Shown piece by piece: positions 17,412-26,553 of a stretch of 52,643 nucleotides of DNA (positions within the stretch are counted from its first letter, which is position 1; the number at the start of each line of letters is the position of its first letter). Below the pieces are notes generated by a model that had not been told where the DNA came from, did not search any database, and saw nothing but the letters and a program-made list of their open reading frames with translations. This DNA is from an uncultured Lachnospiraceae bacterium (GTDB lineage Bacteria; Bacillota; Clostridia; Lachnospirales; Lachnospiraceae). The DNA lies in assembly GCA_910579685.1 (NCBI GenBank), contig CAJTVN010000027.1, positions 1-52,643 on the forward strand, written 5' to 3'. The translations under genes were made by a program, and so were the position numbers.

Positions 17412-18260
17412 CTATATTGCGACGGGAATGTCCTTAATCTGTTCCCCTGTAATGTAATTGTCAAGACGCACGTCCTGCCTCGTAAACCGGTAAAAATCCT
17501 TTACCTCGGGATTCAGCCAGAAAGACGGGGCCTCAAATGGCTTTCGCTCAATCAGCTCCCGGATGATAGGGACATGCCTGTCGTATATATGGGCGTCCGC
17601 AATCACATGTACAAGCTCCCCCGGCTTCATGCCGCAGACCTGGGCCAGCATATGCACAAGCACCGCATACTGCACCACGTTCCAGTTATTGGCAGCCAGG
17701 ACATCCTGGGAACGCTGGTTTAAAACGGCATTTAAAGTGAGCGCATCCTCCCCCTTTTTCTGGGTCACGTTAAAGGTCACGCTGTATGCGCAGGGATAGA
17801 GGTTCATCTCGTGCAGATCCTGATGCACGTAGAGATTGGTCAGGATCCTGCGGCTGAACGGGTTGTTTTTCAGATCATAAATCACCCGGTCCACCTGATC
17901 CATCATTCCTTCCTTATAGGAGTGCTTCACCCCCATCTGATAGCCGTAGGCCTTGCCGATGGAACCGTCCTCGTCCGCCCACTCATCCCAGATATGGCTG
18001 TGCAGATCATGAATATTATTGGACTTTTTCTGCCAAATCCAAAGCATCTCGTCGGTTGCGCTCTTTATTGCGGTTCTGCGCAGCGTAATCGCCGGAAATT
18101 CCTGCGAAAGATCGTAGCGGTTCACCACCCCGAACTTCTTTATGGTGTAAGCGGGCGTTCCGTCCTCCCAGCGGGGCCTTACCTTCTCGCCCTCGGTACT
18201 GGTGCCGTTTTCCAGAATATCCCTGCACATATCTATAAAAATCTGGTCTGCCTTACTCAT
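17412..18260 (-). CDS. thyA: Thymidylate synthase
   Basis: A 282-aa ThyA-type enzyme methylating dUMP to dTMP with methylene-tetrahydrofolate. The catalytic Cys lies in LYPCAYS, followed by LTLNAVLNQRSQD and the substrate-binding ANNWNVVQYA. The C-terminus DIPVAI is typical of the flexible closing tail. The ATG at 18260 follows GGAGGG; the more upstream ATG lacks a good site. It forms a folate/dTMP pair with folA. Confidence 0.95.
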   Translation of the reverse strand: MSKADQIFIDMCRDILENGTSTEGEKVRPRWEDGTPAYTIKKFGVVNRYDLSQEFPAITLRRTAIKSATDEMLWIWQKKSNNIHDLHSHIWDEWADEDGSIGKAYGYQMGVKHSYKEGMMDQVDRVIYDLKNNPFSRRILTNLYVHQDLHEMNLYPCAYSVTFNVTQKKGEDALTLNAVLNQRSQDVLAANNWNVVQYAVLVHMLAQVCGMKPGELVHVIADAHIYDRHVPIIRELIERKPFEAPSFWLNPEVKDFYRFTRQDVRLDNYITGEQIKDIPVAI

Positions 18261-18290
18261 GTTTCCCTCCGTATTTCTCAAGCCTGCGGA

Positions 18291-19889
18291 CTAGGAAGAC
18301 CATTTGTCACACAGGGAATTGATCTGATCCGCAAATTTGGCAAGCTCTTTGTTTGCCCTGCCCTCGTTCTTATGAATAACTGCAAGAAGCCTCTGTCCCG
18401 CTGCAAGAAGTCTTGCAAATACATCGGAAACAGATTTAATTTTCTTCTTAAAGGGAATGGGCTCCGCTTCATACTCAAACTTGCCGGTGAGAAGATTGAA
18501 TTCCGTTCCGCTGTAAGGAGCATATGCCTTGATTCCATGTTCCGCCACGAGACATTCCACAAAGGCCTTACAGGAATCATCATCGCCATGCACCACAAAC
18601 ACCTTTCTGGGTTTTTCCTCAAAAGCTTCCACCCATTCAAGCAGTCCGTTTTTATCCGCATGTCCGCTCATACCCGCCAGCCCCTTGATCTCGGCCCGAA
18701 CCTCTATGGATTCCCCAAAGAGCTTCACCTCGGAGACCCCTTCCACAAGCGCCCTTCCAAGTGTGCCTATGGCCTGATAACCCACAAACAAAACCGTACA
18801 TTCCGGCCGCCAGAGATTATGCTTAAGATGATGGCGTATTCTTCCCGCCTCGCACATGCCGGATGCCGAAATGATCACCTTGGGCGTCATGTCAAAGTTA
18901 ATCTCCTTTGACTCCTCGCTGGTAAGCGTTAAGTGAAGCCCCGGGAAAGAAAGAGGATTGATTCCCTGCTGCACCAGCTCCAGCGCCTCCTTGCCAAAGC
19001 AGGTCGCCTCATTCTTGTAGAAGATCCCCGTGGCCTCCACCGCAAGCGGGCTGTCCACGTAAACGGGGAAATTGCCGTGTCCCTTTACCAGATCGGCCTC
19101 CTTGATCTTTCTGATATAATAGAGGAGCTCCTGGGTTCTGCCCACCGCAAAGGAGGGGATCACCACATTGCCGCCCCGGTCAAAGGTTTTCTGCAAAATT
19201 GCCGTCAACTCCGTCACATAGTCCAGATGATCCGTGGGATGCAGCCGGTTCCCGTAGGTGGATTCCATTACCACGTAATCCGCTTCCCTCGTCATGGCCG
19301 GATCCTTGATAAGGAGCTGGTTCTTATTTCCGATGTCGCCGGAAAACACGAGCTTTTTCAGCTGTCCTTCCTCAGTTGCCCATACCTCGATGCTGGAAGA
19401 GCCGAGGAGATGTCCCACGTCCGTAAAACGGATTTTGATGCCCTCGCACAGATCGATCCAGACGCCGTACGCACAGGGCATGATTCTCCGGATTATGTTT
19501 TCCGCATCCTCCATGGTATAGATCGGCTCATGAGGAGCCACCTCAGAGCTTCTTTTCGCCTTTCTGGCCTTCCATTCCGCCTCCTGCAGCTGAATGTGGG
19601 CACAATCGCGAAGCATGATACTGCACAGATCCGCCGTTGCCTCCGTTGCCAGCACCTGCCCCTGAAAACCTCTGGCCGCAAGTTGGGGAAGCATGCCTGA
19701 ATGGTCAATATGGGCATGGGTAAGAAGCACATAGTCAATCAGCGATTCTGCAACAGGAAGGGCACAGTTTTCAAACACATTTACCCCCTGTTCCATACCA
19801 TAATCCACGAGTATATGTTTTCCGCACGCATTCAGATAATGGCAGCTCCCTGTAACCTCGTGAGCCGCACCTACAAAAATAAGCTTCAT
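18291..19889 (-). CDS. Beta-CASP metallo-beta-lactamase hydrolase (RNase-like)
   Basis: A 532-aa protein with an MBL core and beta-CASP insertion. Metal-binding motifs are LTHAHIDHSG, DVGHLLGSSS and GMSGHADKNG. The first strand is FVGAAHEVTGSCH, the standard opening of bacterial CPSF-like/YprA-type enzymes. These are cytosolic RNA-processing exo/endonucleases. The C-terminal ~70 residues are a helical extension beyond the core. GGAGG precedes the ATG. It lies 30 bp upstream of thyA. The substrate is unknown. Confidence 0.88.
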   Translation of the reverse strand: MKLIFVGAAHEVTGSCHYLNACGKHILVDYGMEQGVNVFENCALPVAESLIDYVLLTHAHIDHSGMLPQLAARGFQGQVLATEATADLCSIMLRDCAHIQLQEAEWKARKAKRSSEVAPHEPIYTMEDAENIIRRIMPCAYGVWIDLCEGIKIRFTDVGHLLGSSSIEVWATEEGQLKKLVFSGDIGNKNQLLIKDPAMTREADYVVMESTYGNRLHPTDHLDYVTELTAILQKTFDRGGNVVIPSFAVGRTQELLYYIRKIKEADLVKGHGNFPVYVDSPLAVEATGIFYKNEATCFGKEALELVQQGINPLSFPGLHLTLTSEESKEINFDMTPKVIISASGMCEAGRIRHHLKHNLWRPECTVLFVGYQAIGTLGRALVEGVSEVKLFGESIEVRAEIKGLAGMSGHADKNGLLEWVEAFEEKPRKVFVVHGDDDSCKAFVECLVAEHGIKAYAPYSGTEFNLLTGKFEYEAEPIPFKKKIKSVSDVFARLLAAGQRLLAVIHKNEGRANKELAKFADQINSLCDKWSS

Positions 19890-19986
19890 ACCCCTACCTC
19901 CTTGTCTTTGTGTCTGATTTTATCCTTATATGTCACAGTATATCATATTTGAATATAATATAGCAAATGATTCAAGAAGGCATCCT

Positions 19987-20574
19987 ATGACAATTTCATT
20001 TCTCCCCTTTGTGCTGCTTTGCATCGCCCTCTCAACGGACACCTTCACCGCAGGGCTTTCCTACAGTGCGGGAAGGGTTCGGGTTCCCGTAACTTCCATT
20101 CTCATTCTCTCCTTGGTTTCCGGCCTTACCTTCACTCTTTCCCTGCTTGCAGGCGAAAAAATAACAGACCTTCTTCCCGCCGGCTTTACCAGGATTTCTT
20201 CTTTTCTTATCTTGCTTTTTTTGTCCTTATACAAATTGTATGACGCCCTGCCCGAAAGATTCCACCGAAATTCGGGCATGACCACCGCTTCCTTTTCCGA
20301 AAAGATAAACAGAGGAGATGTCCAGCATCTCTCCTGGGCAGAGGCGGCCCTTCTCTCTCTTGTCCTCTCCGTTGACAGCATCACGGCAGGTCTTGGTTCG
20401 CAGATGCCGCCGCTCCCCACTGCCGCCGTCGTGCTGCTATCCTCCTCCATCCACTTTTTCGCCATGCTTGCGGGACTTTTTGCCGGGAACCTTCTCGTAC
20501 AAAGGTTTTCATGCAATTTCTCCTGGGTTTCCACCGCCCTGTTTTTCCTTCTGGCCCTCTCCCGCATTTTTTAA
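19987..20574 (+). CDS. MntP/YtaF-like membrane protein
   Basis: A 195-aa protein with about six membrane segments. Two related halves carry acidic motifs, IALSTDTFTAGL near residue 15 and LSVDSITAGLG near 140, as in the MntP (Mn efflux) and YtaF (sporulation membrane) families. The internal duplication and lack of a soluble domain favour YtaF/MntP; which of the two cannot be decided. AAGAAGG precedes the ATG at 19987. Its last 66 bp overlap the 3' end of the convergent Ca2+-ATPase gene. Confidence 0.8.
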   Translation: MTISFLPFVLLCIALSTDTFTAGLSYSAGRVRVPVTSILILSLVSGLTFTLSLLAGEKITDLLPAGFTRISSFLILLFLSLYKLYDALPERFHRNSGMTTASFSEKINRGDVQHLSWAEAALLSLVLSVDSITAGLGSQMPPLPTAAVVLLSSSIHFFAMLAGLFAGNLLVQRFSCNFSWVSTALFFLLALSRIF

Positions 20575-23238
20575 AATGTCATTGTCCGAGCCGCTCGTCA
20601 GGATGTCCGACAGGATAAGAAGCTCATGCACCGCCAGCGGCATACAGGACAAAAGGGCCAGGATCCCCCACTCCGAAAGCGAAAGCCGGCTGGTTCCAAA
20701 GAGATTGACAAAATAAGGAATTTCAGTCACAAGCACCTGTAAAAACACTCCGGCCGCCCATGCGATCAGCATGTAAATATTTTCCAGATGTTTCATCCGA
20801 AATACCGACTTGTTTACATCCCGCATCCCCACGGCATGTACCAGCTGACTCATGCCAAGCACCGTGAAGGCATGGGTCTGCGCCTTGTTCAGCACCGACT
20901 GCATCCGCAGGATCTTACCGATATTCCCAAAGGTTACCGGAAAGCCGGATGCGGCGAGCTCCTGATAGGGCACTGTCAGAAAGGCCAGCAGGCTGATCGC
21001 ACCGATCACAATTCCATAACACAGAGTACAGGAAAGGCCACCATGGGAAAACATGCTGTCCTTACTCTTTCTCGGCGGCTGTCTCATCAGCGCATCCGCA
21101 TCGTTCCTGTCCACTCCCAGAGCAAGCGCCGGAAGGGAATCCGTAATCAGATTCACCCACAGAATATGGCTGGCCTTAAGAGGCGCAGGAAGACCTGCCA
21201 GCACAGCGGCAAGCATGGTGATAATCTCCCCGAAATTAGAAGAGAGAAGAAAGAGTATGGTCTTTCTTATATTCTCATAAATCCCCCTTCCTTCCCGCAT
21301 AGCCTTCTCAATGGTAGCAAAATTGTCATCCGTAAGCACCAGATCTGCCGCATTTCTCGCCACATCCGTCCCCTCTTTTCCCATGGCGATTCCCACGTCC
21401 GCCGCCTTCAGGGAAGGTGCGTCATTGATCCCGTCCCCGGTCATGGCGACCACCTTTCCCTTTTTCTTCAGCGCCTCCACAATCCGTACCTTATGCTCCG
21501 GCGAGACTCTGGCATACACCCGCATCCGTTCCGCCTTCTCCTCGAATTCCTCCCGGCTCATCCCGTCGATCTGCGCTCCCGTGAGACACCGCTCCCTGTC
21601 CCTGGTAATTCCAAGCTCCCTCGCAATGGCAAATGCCGTATCCACGTGATCGCCGGTGATCATTACCGTGTCCACATGGGCCCTCTCAAAGCTGGCTACG
21701 GCGCAGGCCGCCTCCTCCCTTGGCGGATCCATCATTCCCACAAGGCCAAGGAACGTCATATTCTTCTCGTCCGTCAGGTCACCTTTGGTCTTCATTGCGA
21801 CGGCAAGCACCCGCAGGGCTCCGAAAGCCATATCCTCCACCGCTTCCTTCGCCGCCTTTCTGGCTCTTACGCCAAAAGGAGTCTCCTTTCCATACATCCA
21901 CACATTGCCGCATCGGTCAATCATCTCGTCCGCCGCACCCTTTACGTAGGCGATCCTTTTCCCGTCTCTCATATGTACCGTGGTCATGCGCTTTCGCTGG
22001 GAGTCAAACGCCTTCTCCTCCACTCTCGGTATCCTCTGCTGGAGCTTTTCCTTCTCTATTCCAAAAGCCCCTGCCAGATCCAGCAGCGCAAGCTCCGTGG
22101 GGTCTCCCAGCCTCGAATCCCCCGCAACGGCGTCATTACACAGTGCGCACGCCTCCAGAAAAAGGCCGTGTCCGTCCGCCGTAAGCTCTTCCCAGCCGAG
22201 AAATCTGCCGTCCGCATAACACTGCTTTACCGTCATTCGGTTCTTAGTCAGTGTTCCGGTCTTGTCCGAACAGACCACGCTCACCGCACCAAGCGTCTCC
22301 ACACAGGGGAGCCTGCGCACAATGGTATTTACCTTTACCATCCTGGATACGCTGAGAGCCAGCACGATGGTCACTATGGCCGGAAGCCCCTCCGGCACCG
22401 CCGCAACAGCGAGGGAAATTGCGGTCAGCAGCATATCTCCGATATCTCTTTTCTGCACCACGGCAACCAAAAACAGAAACACGCAGATCCCCACGGCCGC
22501 AATGCTGAGAACCTTCCCCAGATCCGCCAGCCTTTTCTGCAGAGGGGTCAGTTCGTTCCCTCCCTCCTCGATAAGCCCGGCAATCTTTCCGATCTCCGTC
22601 TCCATTCCAGTGGCCGTTACAATCCCCATACCCCTTCCATAGGTTACGGTAGTGGTCATGAACGCCATATTATGCCGATCTCCCAGCCCATGCCCGGTTC
22701 CCTGCAGGATCTCGCTGCTCTTTTCAGAAGGCACGGACTCCCCTGTCAGAGCTGACTCCTCTATTTTGAGGTTCACAGCCTGTACCAGCCTTAAATCCGC
22801 AGGGACTTGTCTTCCCGCCTCCAAAAAAACAATATCCCCCACTACCAGCTGTGCACTTGCGATCTCTCTCTCCTTCCCATCCCGCCTCACCAGGGCTCTC
22901 GGACTTGACAGCTTTTGCAGCGCCTCGATCGCCGCTCTCGCCTTTCCTTCCTGAATCACTCCAACCACTGCGTTCAGAAGAATAACCGCCGCGATGATAC
23001 CCGCATCCCCCGCTTCCCCCAGAAAAAGCGACACGGCAATCGCAACCAGCAGTATATAGATCAGCGGATCATTCAACTGCTCAAAAAACAGCCCTGCCAC
23101 GCTCTTCTGCTTCTGGTTTTTCAGCCTGTTTTCCCCATACTTTTGTTTTCTTTTTTCCGCCTCGGCACTGGACAGTCCCTGGCTGATGCTTGTCTCAAGC
23201 AGTTTTTCTGTTTCAGATGCGCTTTTTGCCATATACAT
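20509..23238 (-). CDS. P-type (P2A) Ca2+-transporting ATPase
   Basis: A 909-aa cation-transporting P-type ATPase. The phosphorylated Asp is D325 in SDKTGTLTKN, the A-domain has LTGESVP, and the P-domain has MTGDGINDAPSLK. Calcium ligands of the SERCA type appear to be kept: PEGL in M4 (282-285), N and E in SSNFGEI (M5), and NLITD in M6. That points to Ca2+ efflux rather than Mn2+ or H+. GGAGGG lies 7 bases before the first ATG. The last ~22 codons (a Gly/Lys-rich tail) overlap the convergent YtaF-like gene. Confidence 0.92.
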   Translation of the reverse strand: MYMAKSASETEKLLETSISQGLSSAEAEKRKQKYGENRLKNQKQKSVAGLFFEQLNDPLIYILLVAIAVSLFLGEAGDAGIIAAVILLNAVVGVIQEGKARAAIEALQKLSSPRALVRRDGKEREIASAQLVVGDIVFLEAGRQVPADLRLVQAVNLKIEESALTGESVPSEKSSEILQGTGHGLGDRHNMAFMTTTVTYGRGMGIVTATGMETEIGKIAGLIEEGGNELTPLQKRLADLGKVLSIAAVGICVFLFLVAVVQKRDIGDMLLTAISLAVAAVPEGLPAIVTIVLALSVSRMVKVNTIVRRLPCVETLGAVSVVCSDKTGTLTKNRMTVKQCYADGRFLGWEELTADGHGLFLEACALCNDAVAGDSRLGDPTELALLDLAGAFGIEKEKLQQRIPRVEEKAFDSQRKRMTTVHMRDGKRIAYVKGAADEMIDRCGNVWMYGKETPFGVRARKAAKEAVEDMAFGALRVLAVAMKTKGDLTDEKNMTFLGLVGMMDPPREEAACAVASFERAHVDTVMITGDHVDTAFAIARELGITRDRERCLTGAQIDGMSREEFEEKAERMRVYARVSPEHKVRIVEALKKKGKVVAMTGDGINDAPSLKAADVGIAMGKEGTDVARNAADLVLTDDNFATIEKAMREGRGIYENIRKTILFLLSSNFGEIITMLAAVLAGLPAPLKASHILWVNLITDSLPALALGVDRNDADALMRQPPRKSKDSMFSHGGLSCTLCYGIVIGAISLLAFLTVPYQELAASGFPVTFGNIGKILRMQSVLNKAQTHAFTVLGMSQLVHAVGMRDVNKSVFRMKHLENIYMLIAWAAGVFLQVLVTEIPYFVNLFGTSRLSLSEWGILALLSCMPLAVHELLILSDILTSGSDNDILKNAGEGQKEKQGGGNPGEIA

Positions 23239-23372
23239 AATAAATCCCTCCTGCCTATGATTTTATATGCAAAGGCAGCAGGGATTATTCATGTTTTCAG
23301 GATTGTGAAAACGCACAGTGCGATACAATCCGCAGGCATCAGGGGACAGCCCAAAAGCTTTGTATCGGAATC

Positions 23373-24494
23373 TCAATTTGTCGCCGGCGTATAATTATCG
23401 TTGTAGCTGTGGTTACACCGGATACAGCGGTAAATCGTATATCCCTGACTGTCAGCCGTAGGCGGCACCACGGTTGCCTGGAAGGTGTGTCTGTTGGGAT
23501 CCTTGGGTATTTCCTCCCCGTAAGTACTGCCGCAGCTGCACACAAAGGAACGCATTCCTTTCTGGTCGCAGTTTGGTTCCTGTATCACATAAGAAGTATA
23601 CTGGTGCACATGAGGCGTAGGGGTAGGCGTCGGTGTTGGCGTTGCGCTCGGGGTCGGTGTGGGCGACGGCGTTGGAGCCTGTGTCGGCGCCGCCGTGGAC
23701 CCCGGTGCTCTCGTAGCCGCAGGAGTCTGGCTGGGCGTAGGGGTAGCCGTGGGTGTGGGTGTTGCGCTCGGGGTCGGCACGAGAACCGGAATCGGCCTCG
23801 AATCAAGAACCACCCCGCAGACCGTGCAGGTACGCTGTTCCCGTCCCAGCATGGTGGTCGTCGGCTTTTCCACCTCCGTCCAGTCCGTTGCTATATGCCC
23901 CATGGCTGAGATCTGCTCCGTATAAAAACTGCCGCAGACGCTGCAGGTATATTTCCGCAGGCCCGCAAGGATACAGCTTGGCTCTCTCTCCACGCTGGCG
24001 GAATACTGATGTACATGGCTCTGGCTCTCCTCCACCTTCGGGATCGTCTCCATCGCCACAATCTCATCACAGTAGATACACTTCCGCACTCTCTGCCCCT
24101 CCTGGCTGGAGGTTGCGTCCCTTGTAACCTCCCACAGATCCGGGACATGGCCGGTGGAAGGAATATCCTCATAATAGAAGTCTCCGCACTGGCAGGTAAA
24201 TTTTTTCCTTCCCGTCTGATAGCAGGCAGCTTTTCTGTCAACGCTTTCTACATAATTATGTACATGGTTGATCGCCTCAGGCTCTCTGGCATTCTCCCCG
24301 TCCGTATTCTCCGGCGTGGCTGTCGGAACCGGTGTTTCCTCAGGCGCCTTTACTTCCTCCTGCACCTGACTCTCCTCGTTCTTCGCACTCTCTCCCCTGC
24401 CCAGAGAATAGCCGACAGCTCCTATTGTCGCAAGGCAGGCAAGCACTGCCAATACCCCCAAAACACTTGTCAGTATTTTCATAAGAACTTCCAT
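23373..24494 (-). CDS. Surface protein with repeated HxH/CxxC modules and Thr-Pro linker
   Basis: A 373-aa protein with one N-terminal hydrophobic segment (~5-28), so secreted or membrane-anchored with an outside domain. Three modules start HVHxY and contain a lone Cys, a Gly, then C-x-C or CxxC with CG and an aromatic (about 77-118, 162-203, 296-335). Between them are further RKCIYC, RTCTVC and YRCIRC pairs. An ~65-residue Thr/Pro/Ala-rich linker separates modules two and three. Such modules recur in clostridial surface proteins and resemble zinc-ribbon knuckles. The function is unknown. The linker makes this stretch of DNA highly repetitive. Confidence 0.7.
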   Translation of the reverse strand: MEVLMKILTSVLGVLAVLACLATIGAVGYSLGRGESAKNEESQVQEEVKAPEETPVPTATPENTDGENAREPEAINHVHNYVESVDRKAACYQTGRKKFTCQCGDFYYEDIPSTGHVPDLWEVTRDATSSQEGQRVRKCIYCDEIVAMETIPKVEESQSHVHQYSASVEREPSCILAGLRKYTCSVCGSFYTEQISAMGHIATDWTEVEKPTTTMLGREQRTCTVCGVVLDSRPIPVLVPTPSATPTPTATPTPSQTPAATRAPGSTAAPTQAPTPSPTPTPSATPTPTPTPTPHVHQYTSYVIQEPNCDQKGMRSFVCSCGSTYGEEIPKDPNRHTFQATVVPPTADSQGYTIYRCIRCNHSYNDNYTPATN

Positions 24495-24545
24495 GATAAA
24501 TCTCCATTCGAACCGCTGTAATTATTTCTCATACATCAATTAACG

Positions 24546-24606
24546 CTGCCTGGGGGGATTGTTTCGCACTTCGTGCTCTTACCCCCGGCATCATCAATTT
24601 AGTATA
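24546..24606. repeat. Intergenic hairpin repeat
   Basis: A stem of GCCTGGGGG against CCCCCGGC surrounds a smaller hairpin (GCAC TTC GTGC). The right flank GGCATCATCAATTTAGTATACCA resembles the segment at about 29498-29520 (16 of 21 bases by eye), which also follows a hairpin. I infer a small dispersed intergenic repeat family. It could also serve as the end of an upstream unit, though a U-run is lacking. Confidence 0.45.
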
Positions 24607-24727
24607 CCACAACTTACCCGAATCTGAAAGAGCAAAATTTTACAATCAGACAACTGCGTTTTCCCTCTGTCCGTCGCACAGGTCGCATATTGTGACGGCT
24701 GCAGTTATCTGCACACTCCTGCGCACA

Positions 24728-24758
24728 AAGAAAAAAGGATTCGAATTTCTTCGAATCC
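24728..24758 (-). terminator. Terminator downstream of tRNA-Gly
   Basis: On the minus strand the perfect 8-bp stem GGATTCGA/TCGAATCC is followed by TTTTTTCTTT, directly after the tRNA 3' end. Confidence 0.9.
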
Positions 24759-24762
24759 TCAG

Positions 24763-24835
24763 AGCACGAGACGGGACTCGAACCCGCGGCCCCGACCTTG
24801 GCAAGGTCGTGCTCCACCAACTGAGCCACTCGTGC
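24763..24835 (-). tRNA. tRNA-Gly (anticodon GCC)
   Basis: A 73-base cloverleaf on the minus strand. The acceptor stem is GCACGAG paired with CTCGTGC plus a T discriminator. The D arm contains GGCTCAGTTGGTGGAGC, the anticodon arm is CGACC-TTGCCAA-GGTCG, and the T arm contains GGTTCGAGTCC. CCA is not encoded. It is flanked by a consensus promoter and a terminator, so it is a single-tRNA unit. Confidence 0.97.
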
Positions 24836-24861
24836 ATTTCTGTATCTCACGGACAAGATAT

Positions 24862-24890
24862 ACTATACTACAGTTCACTCGCTTTGTCAA
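24862..24890 (-). promoter_or_regulatory. Promoter of tRNA-Gly
   Basis: TTGACA (24885-24890), a 17-bp spacer and TATAGT (24862-24867), read on the minus strand, lie just upstream of the tRNA. It overlaps the region directly after the GH3 gene stop. Confidence 0.85.
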
Positions 24891-24908
24891 CAGGAAAAAA
24901 TAAATTTT

Positions 24909-26387
24909 TTATCCATTATTTTCCGGCGCCTCTCCGGACGGATCCGTAGGCGTCTCTCCGGATGGATCTCCCGCCGCTTCCCCTGAAGGATCCTCCGGTG
25001 TGTCTCCCGACTCATCCACCGGCATATCTTCCATCATATCGTCAGAAAGCTCCTCTGCCTTATCCTTGTACTTGATACGGTAGATTCTGCGCAGGGATTC
25101 ATCAATCCTCTCCTCCGAAAGGGTTCCGTTATTCACGGCCTCCAGAACGCCGCTGCGCGCCAGCTGGAAATCCTCGGGAATCAGAATCATGTCTGCACCT
25201 GCCAGAAGCGCCTTCACTGCGGCCTCGTCCGCCGTATAGTATTCCGTGATCGCTCCCATATTCATGGCGTCCGTGATCACGACGCTGTTAAAGCCCATCT
25301 GCCCCCGCAGGATCTCAGTGATCATCTTGTCCGACAGGGAAGCAGGCGTATTGTCTCCGGTTATGTTGGGAAGAGAAAGGTGGCTTACCATCACAAAATC
25401 CGCTCCCACATTGATCCCCGACTGAAACGCCAAAAAGTCCGTAGTCTGAAAATCCTCCAGCGTCTTATCGCATACCGCCATTCCCGCACCGGTATCCTCA
25501 AGAGTGCTTCCAAGCCCGGGGAAATGCTTCAGGCAGGCGCTTACGCCATTCTCCTGCAGTCCCTCCACACTGGCCGAAACCATGACGCTGACATTCTCCG
25601 CAATACTGCCAAAGGACCGATCTGCCAAGGTCGTGTTCCCCTCAAGCAGCACGTCCGCAACCGGTGCGAAATCCAGATTAAATCCATAGTCCGCAAGATA
25701 CGCCGCAATGGCATTGCTTTTTTCTCTCGCCTGAACCGAATCCCCGGCCTCGCCCACCTTTGCCATGCTTCCCACATTCTCCGCAAGGCCGCTCTTTGCC
25801 ACACGGCTGACGCTTCCGCCCTCCTCCTCAACTGCGATAAACAGGGGATATTTGCTCCACCCCTTGGTATTGGAAATCATTTCCTTTAACTGATCCGCTG
25901 ATTTCATATTCTGCTCCGAATAAATCAGTCCGCCGATCGCGCATTCTCTGAGCTTTTCCTTTGTGGTGTCCCCTGCGCGCACCACCACTCCCGTATCCGT
26001 AAGCACCTCCGGCGTGATGATAAAGAGCCCCGTCACTTTGTCCTCCAGCGGCATTTCCGCAATGCAGGCATCAACAATCTCGTCGAGATGGCTCTTTTCC
26101 TCCTCGACGACAGGCTCCTCCTCCGGAGTCTGCGGCGCTTCCACCACACCCGGATCCTCCTGGTTATTCTGCATCTCCTCCATCTGTCTCTGGAGCTCCT
26201 GCTCCTGCTTTTTGTCATTTATCAGTGTAATCAGCTTGTGTATACCAAAAGCGATGCCGCCAATCAGCGCCGCAAGCATAAGCACCGCAAATATATATGC
26301 TATAATCTGATTTCGGATCCGTCTCCTGCGGCGGTATTCCCGCCTTTCCATCTCCTCATCAAATTCTTCTCTTCTCACCTCTGCCAT
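24909..26387 (-). CDS. Membrane-anchored GH3 (NagZ-like) hydrolase lacking the dyad His
   Basis: A 492-aa protein. A basic cytoplasmic tail precedes one membrane segment (about 26-52), an acidic spacer follows, then a GH3 barrel resembling beta-N-acetylglucosaminidase NagZ. KHFPGLG and the nucleophile region VVITDAMNMGAI are present. NagZ enzymes carry a catalytic D-x-H dyad after KHFPGHG; here the matching stretch reads EDTGAGM, so the histidine is Gly. The C-terminus is a low-complexity tail with repeated DPSGE units. The ATG at 26387 is chosen because GGAGGG lies 7 bases before it. It is likely extracytoplasmic, on cell wall or glycans; activity is uncertain. Confidence 0.82.
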   Translation of the reverse strand: MAEVRREEFDEEMERREYRRRRRIRNQIIAYIFAVLMLAALIGGIAFGIHKLITLINDKKQEQELQRQMEEMQNNQEDPGVVEAPQTPEEEPVVEEEKSHLDEIVDACIAEMPLEDKVTGLFIITPEVLTDTGVVVRAGDTTKEKLRECAIGGLIYSEQNMKSADQLKEMISNTKGWSKYPLFIAVEEEGGSVSRVAKSGLAENVGSMAKVGEAGDSVQAREKSNAIAAYLADYGFNLDFAPVADVLLEGNTTLADRSFGSIAENVSVMVSASVEGLQENGVSACLKHFPGLGSTLEDTGAGMAVCDKTLEDFQTTDFLAFQSGINVGADFVMVSHLSLPNITGDNTPASLSDKMITEILRGQMGFNSVVITDAMNMGAITEYYTADEAAVKALLAGADMILIPEDFQLARSGVLEAVNNGTLSEERIDESLRRIYRIKYKDKAEELSDDMMEDMPVDESGDTPEDPSGEAAGDPSGETPTDPSGEAPENNG

Positions 26388-26510
26388 AGCAATTCCCTCC
26401 ATACTCAATCATCATACCTTATTTGTCGGAGAATTTCTACAGAAAATGTATTCTTTTTATGGATTTCCCCGGCAAAGGCAGGGGGAAACCGTTCTCATTC
26501 TGACGCACCT

Positions 26511-26553
26511 TAGAAGCGGGTATCGATTCTCTCTGATCAATACCCGCTTCTAA
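26511..26553. other. 12-bp perfect inverted repeat, hairpin
   Basis: AGAAGCGGGTAT and its exact complement ATACCCGCTTCT enclose 16 bases. Neither direction has a T-run after it, so a classical terminator is not supported. It lies at the end of the A-rich (minus-strand) region upstream of the GH3 gene and may close a non-coding transcript. Confidence 0.55.

Noticed and set aside
20788..22755. A 655-codon plus-strand open frame
   Set aside because: It lies antisense to the Ca2+-ATPase gene and has biased, His/Arg-rich composition typical of shadows of GC-rich genes.
23585..23806. CRISPR-like or tandem-repeat array in the Thr/Pro-coding DNA
   Set aside because: The repetition comes from Thr-Pro codons inside one continuous frame. 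Unit lengths vary and there are no spacers.
26511..26553. Rho-independent terminator
   Set aside because: The 12-bp stem is perfect but no T-run follows in either direction, so it is reported only as a hairpin.
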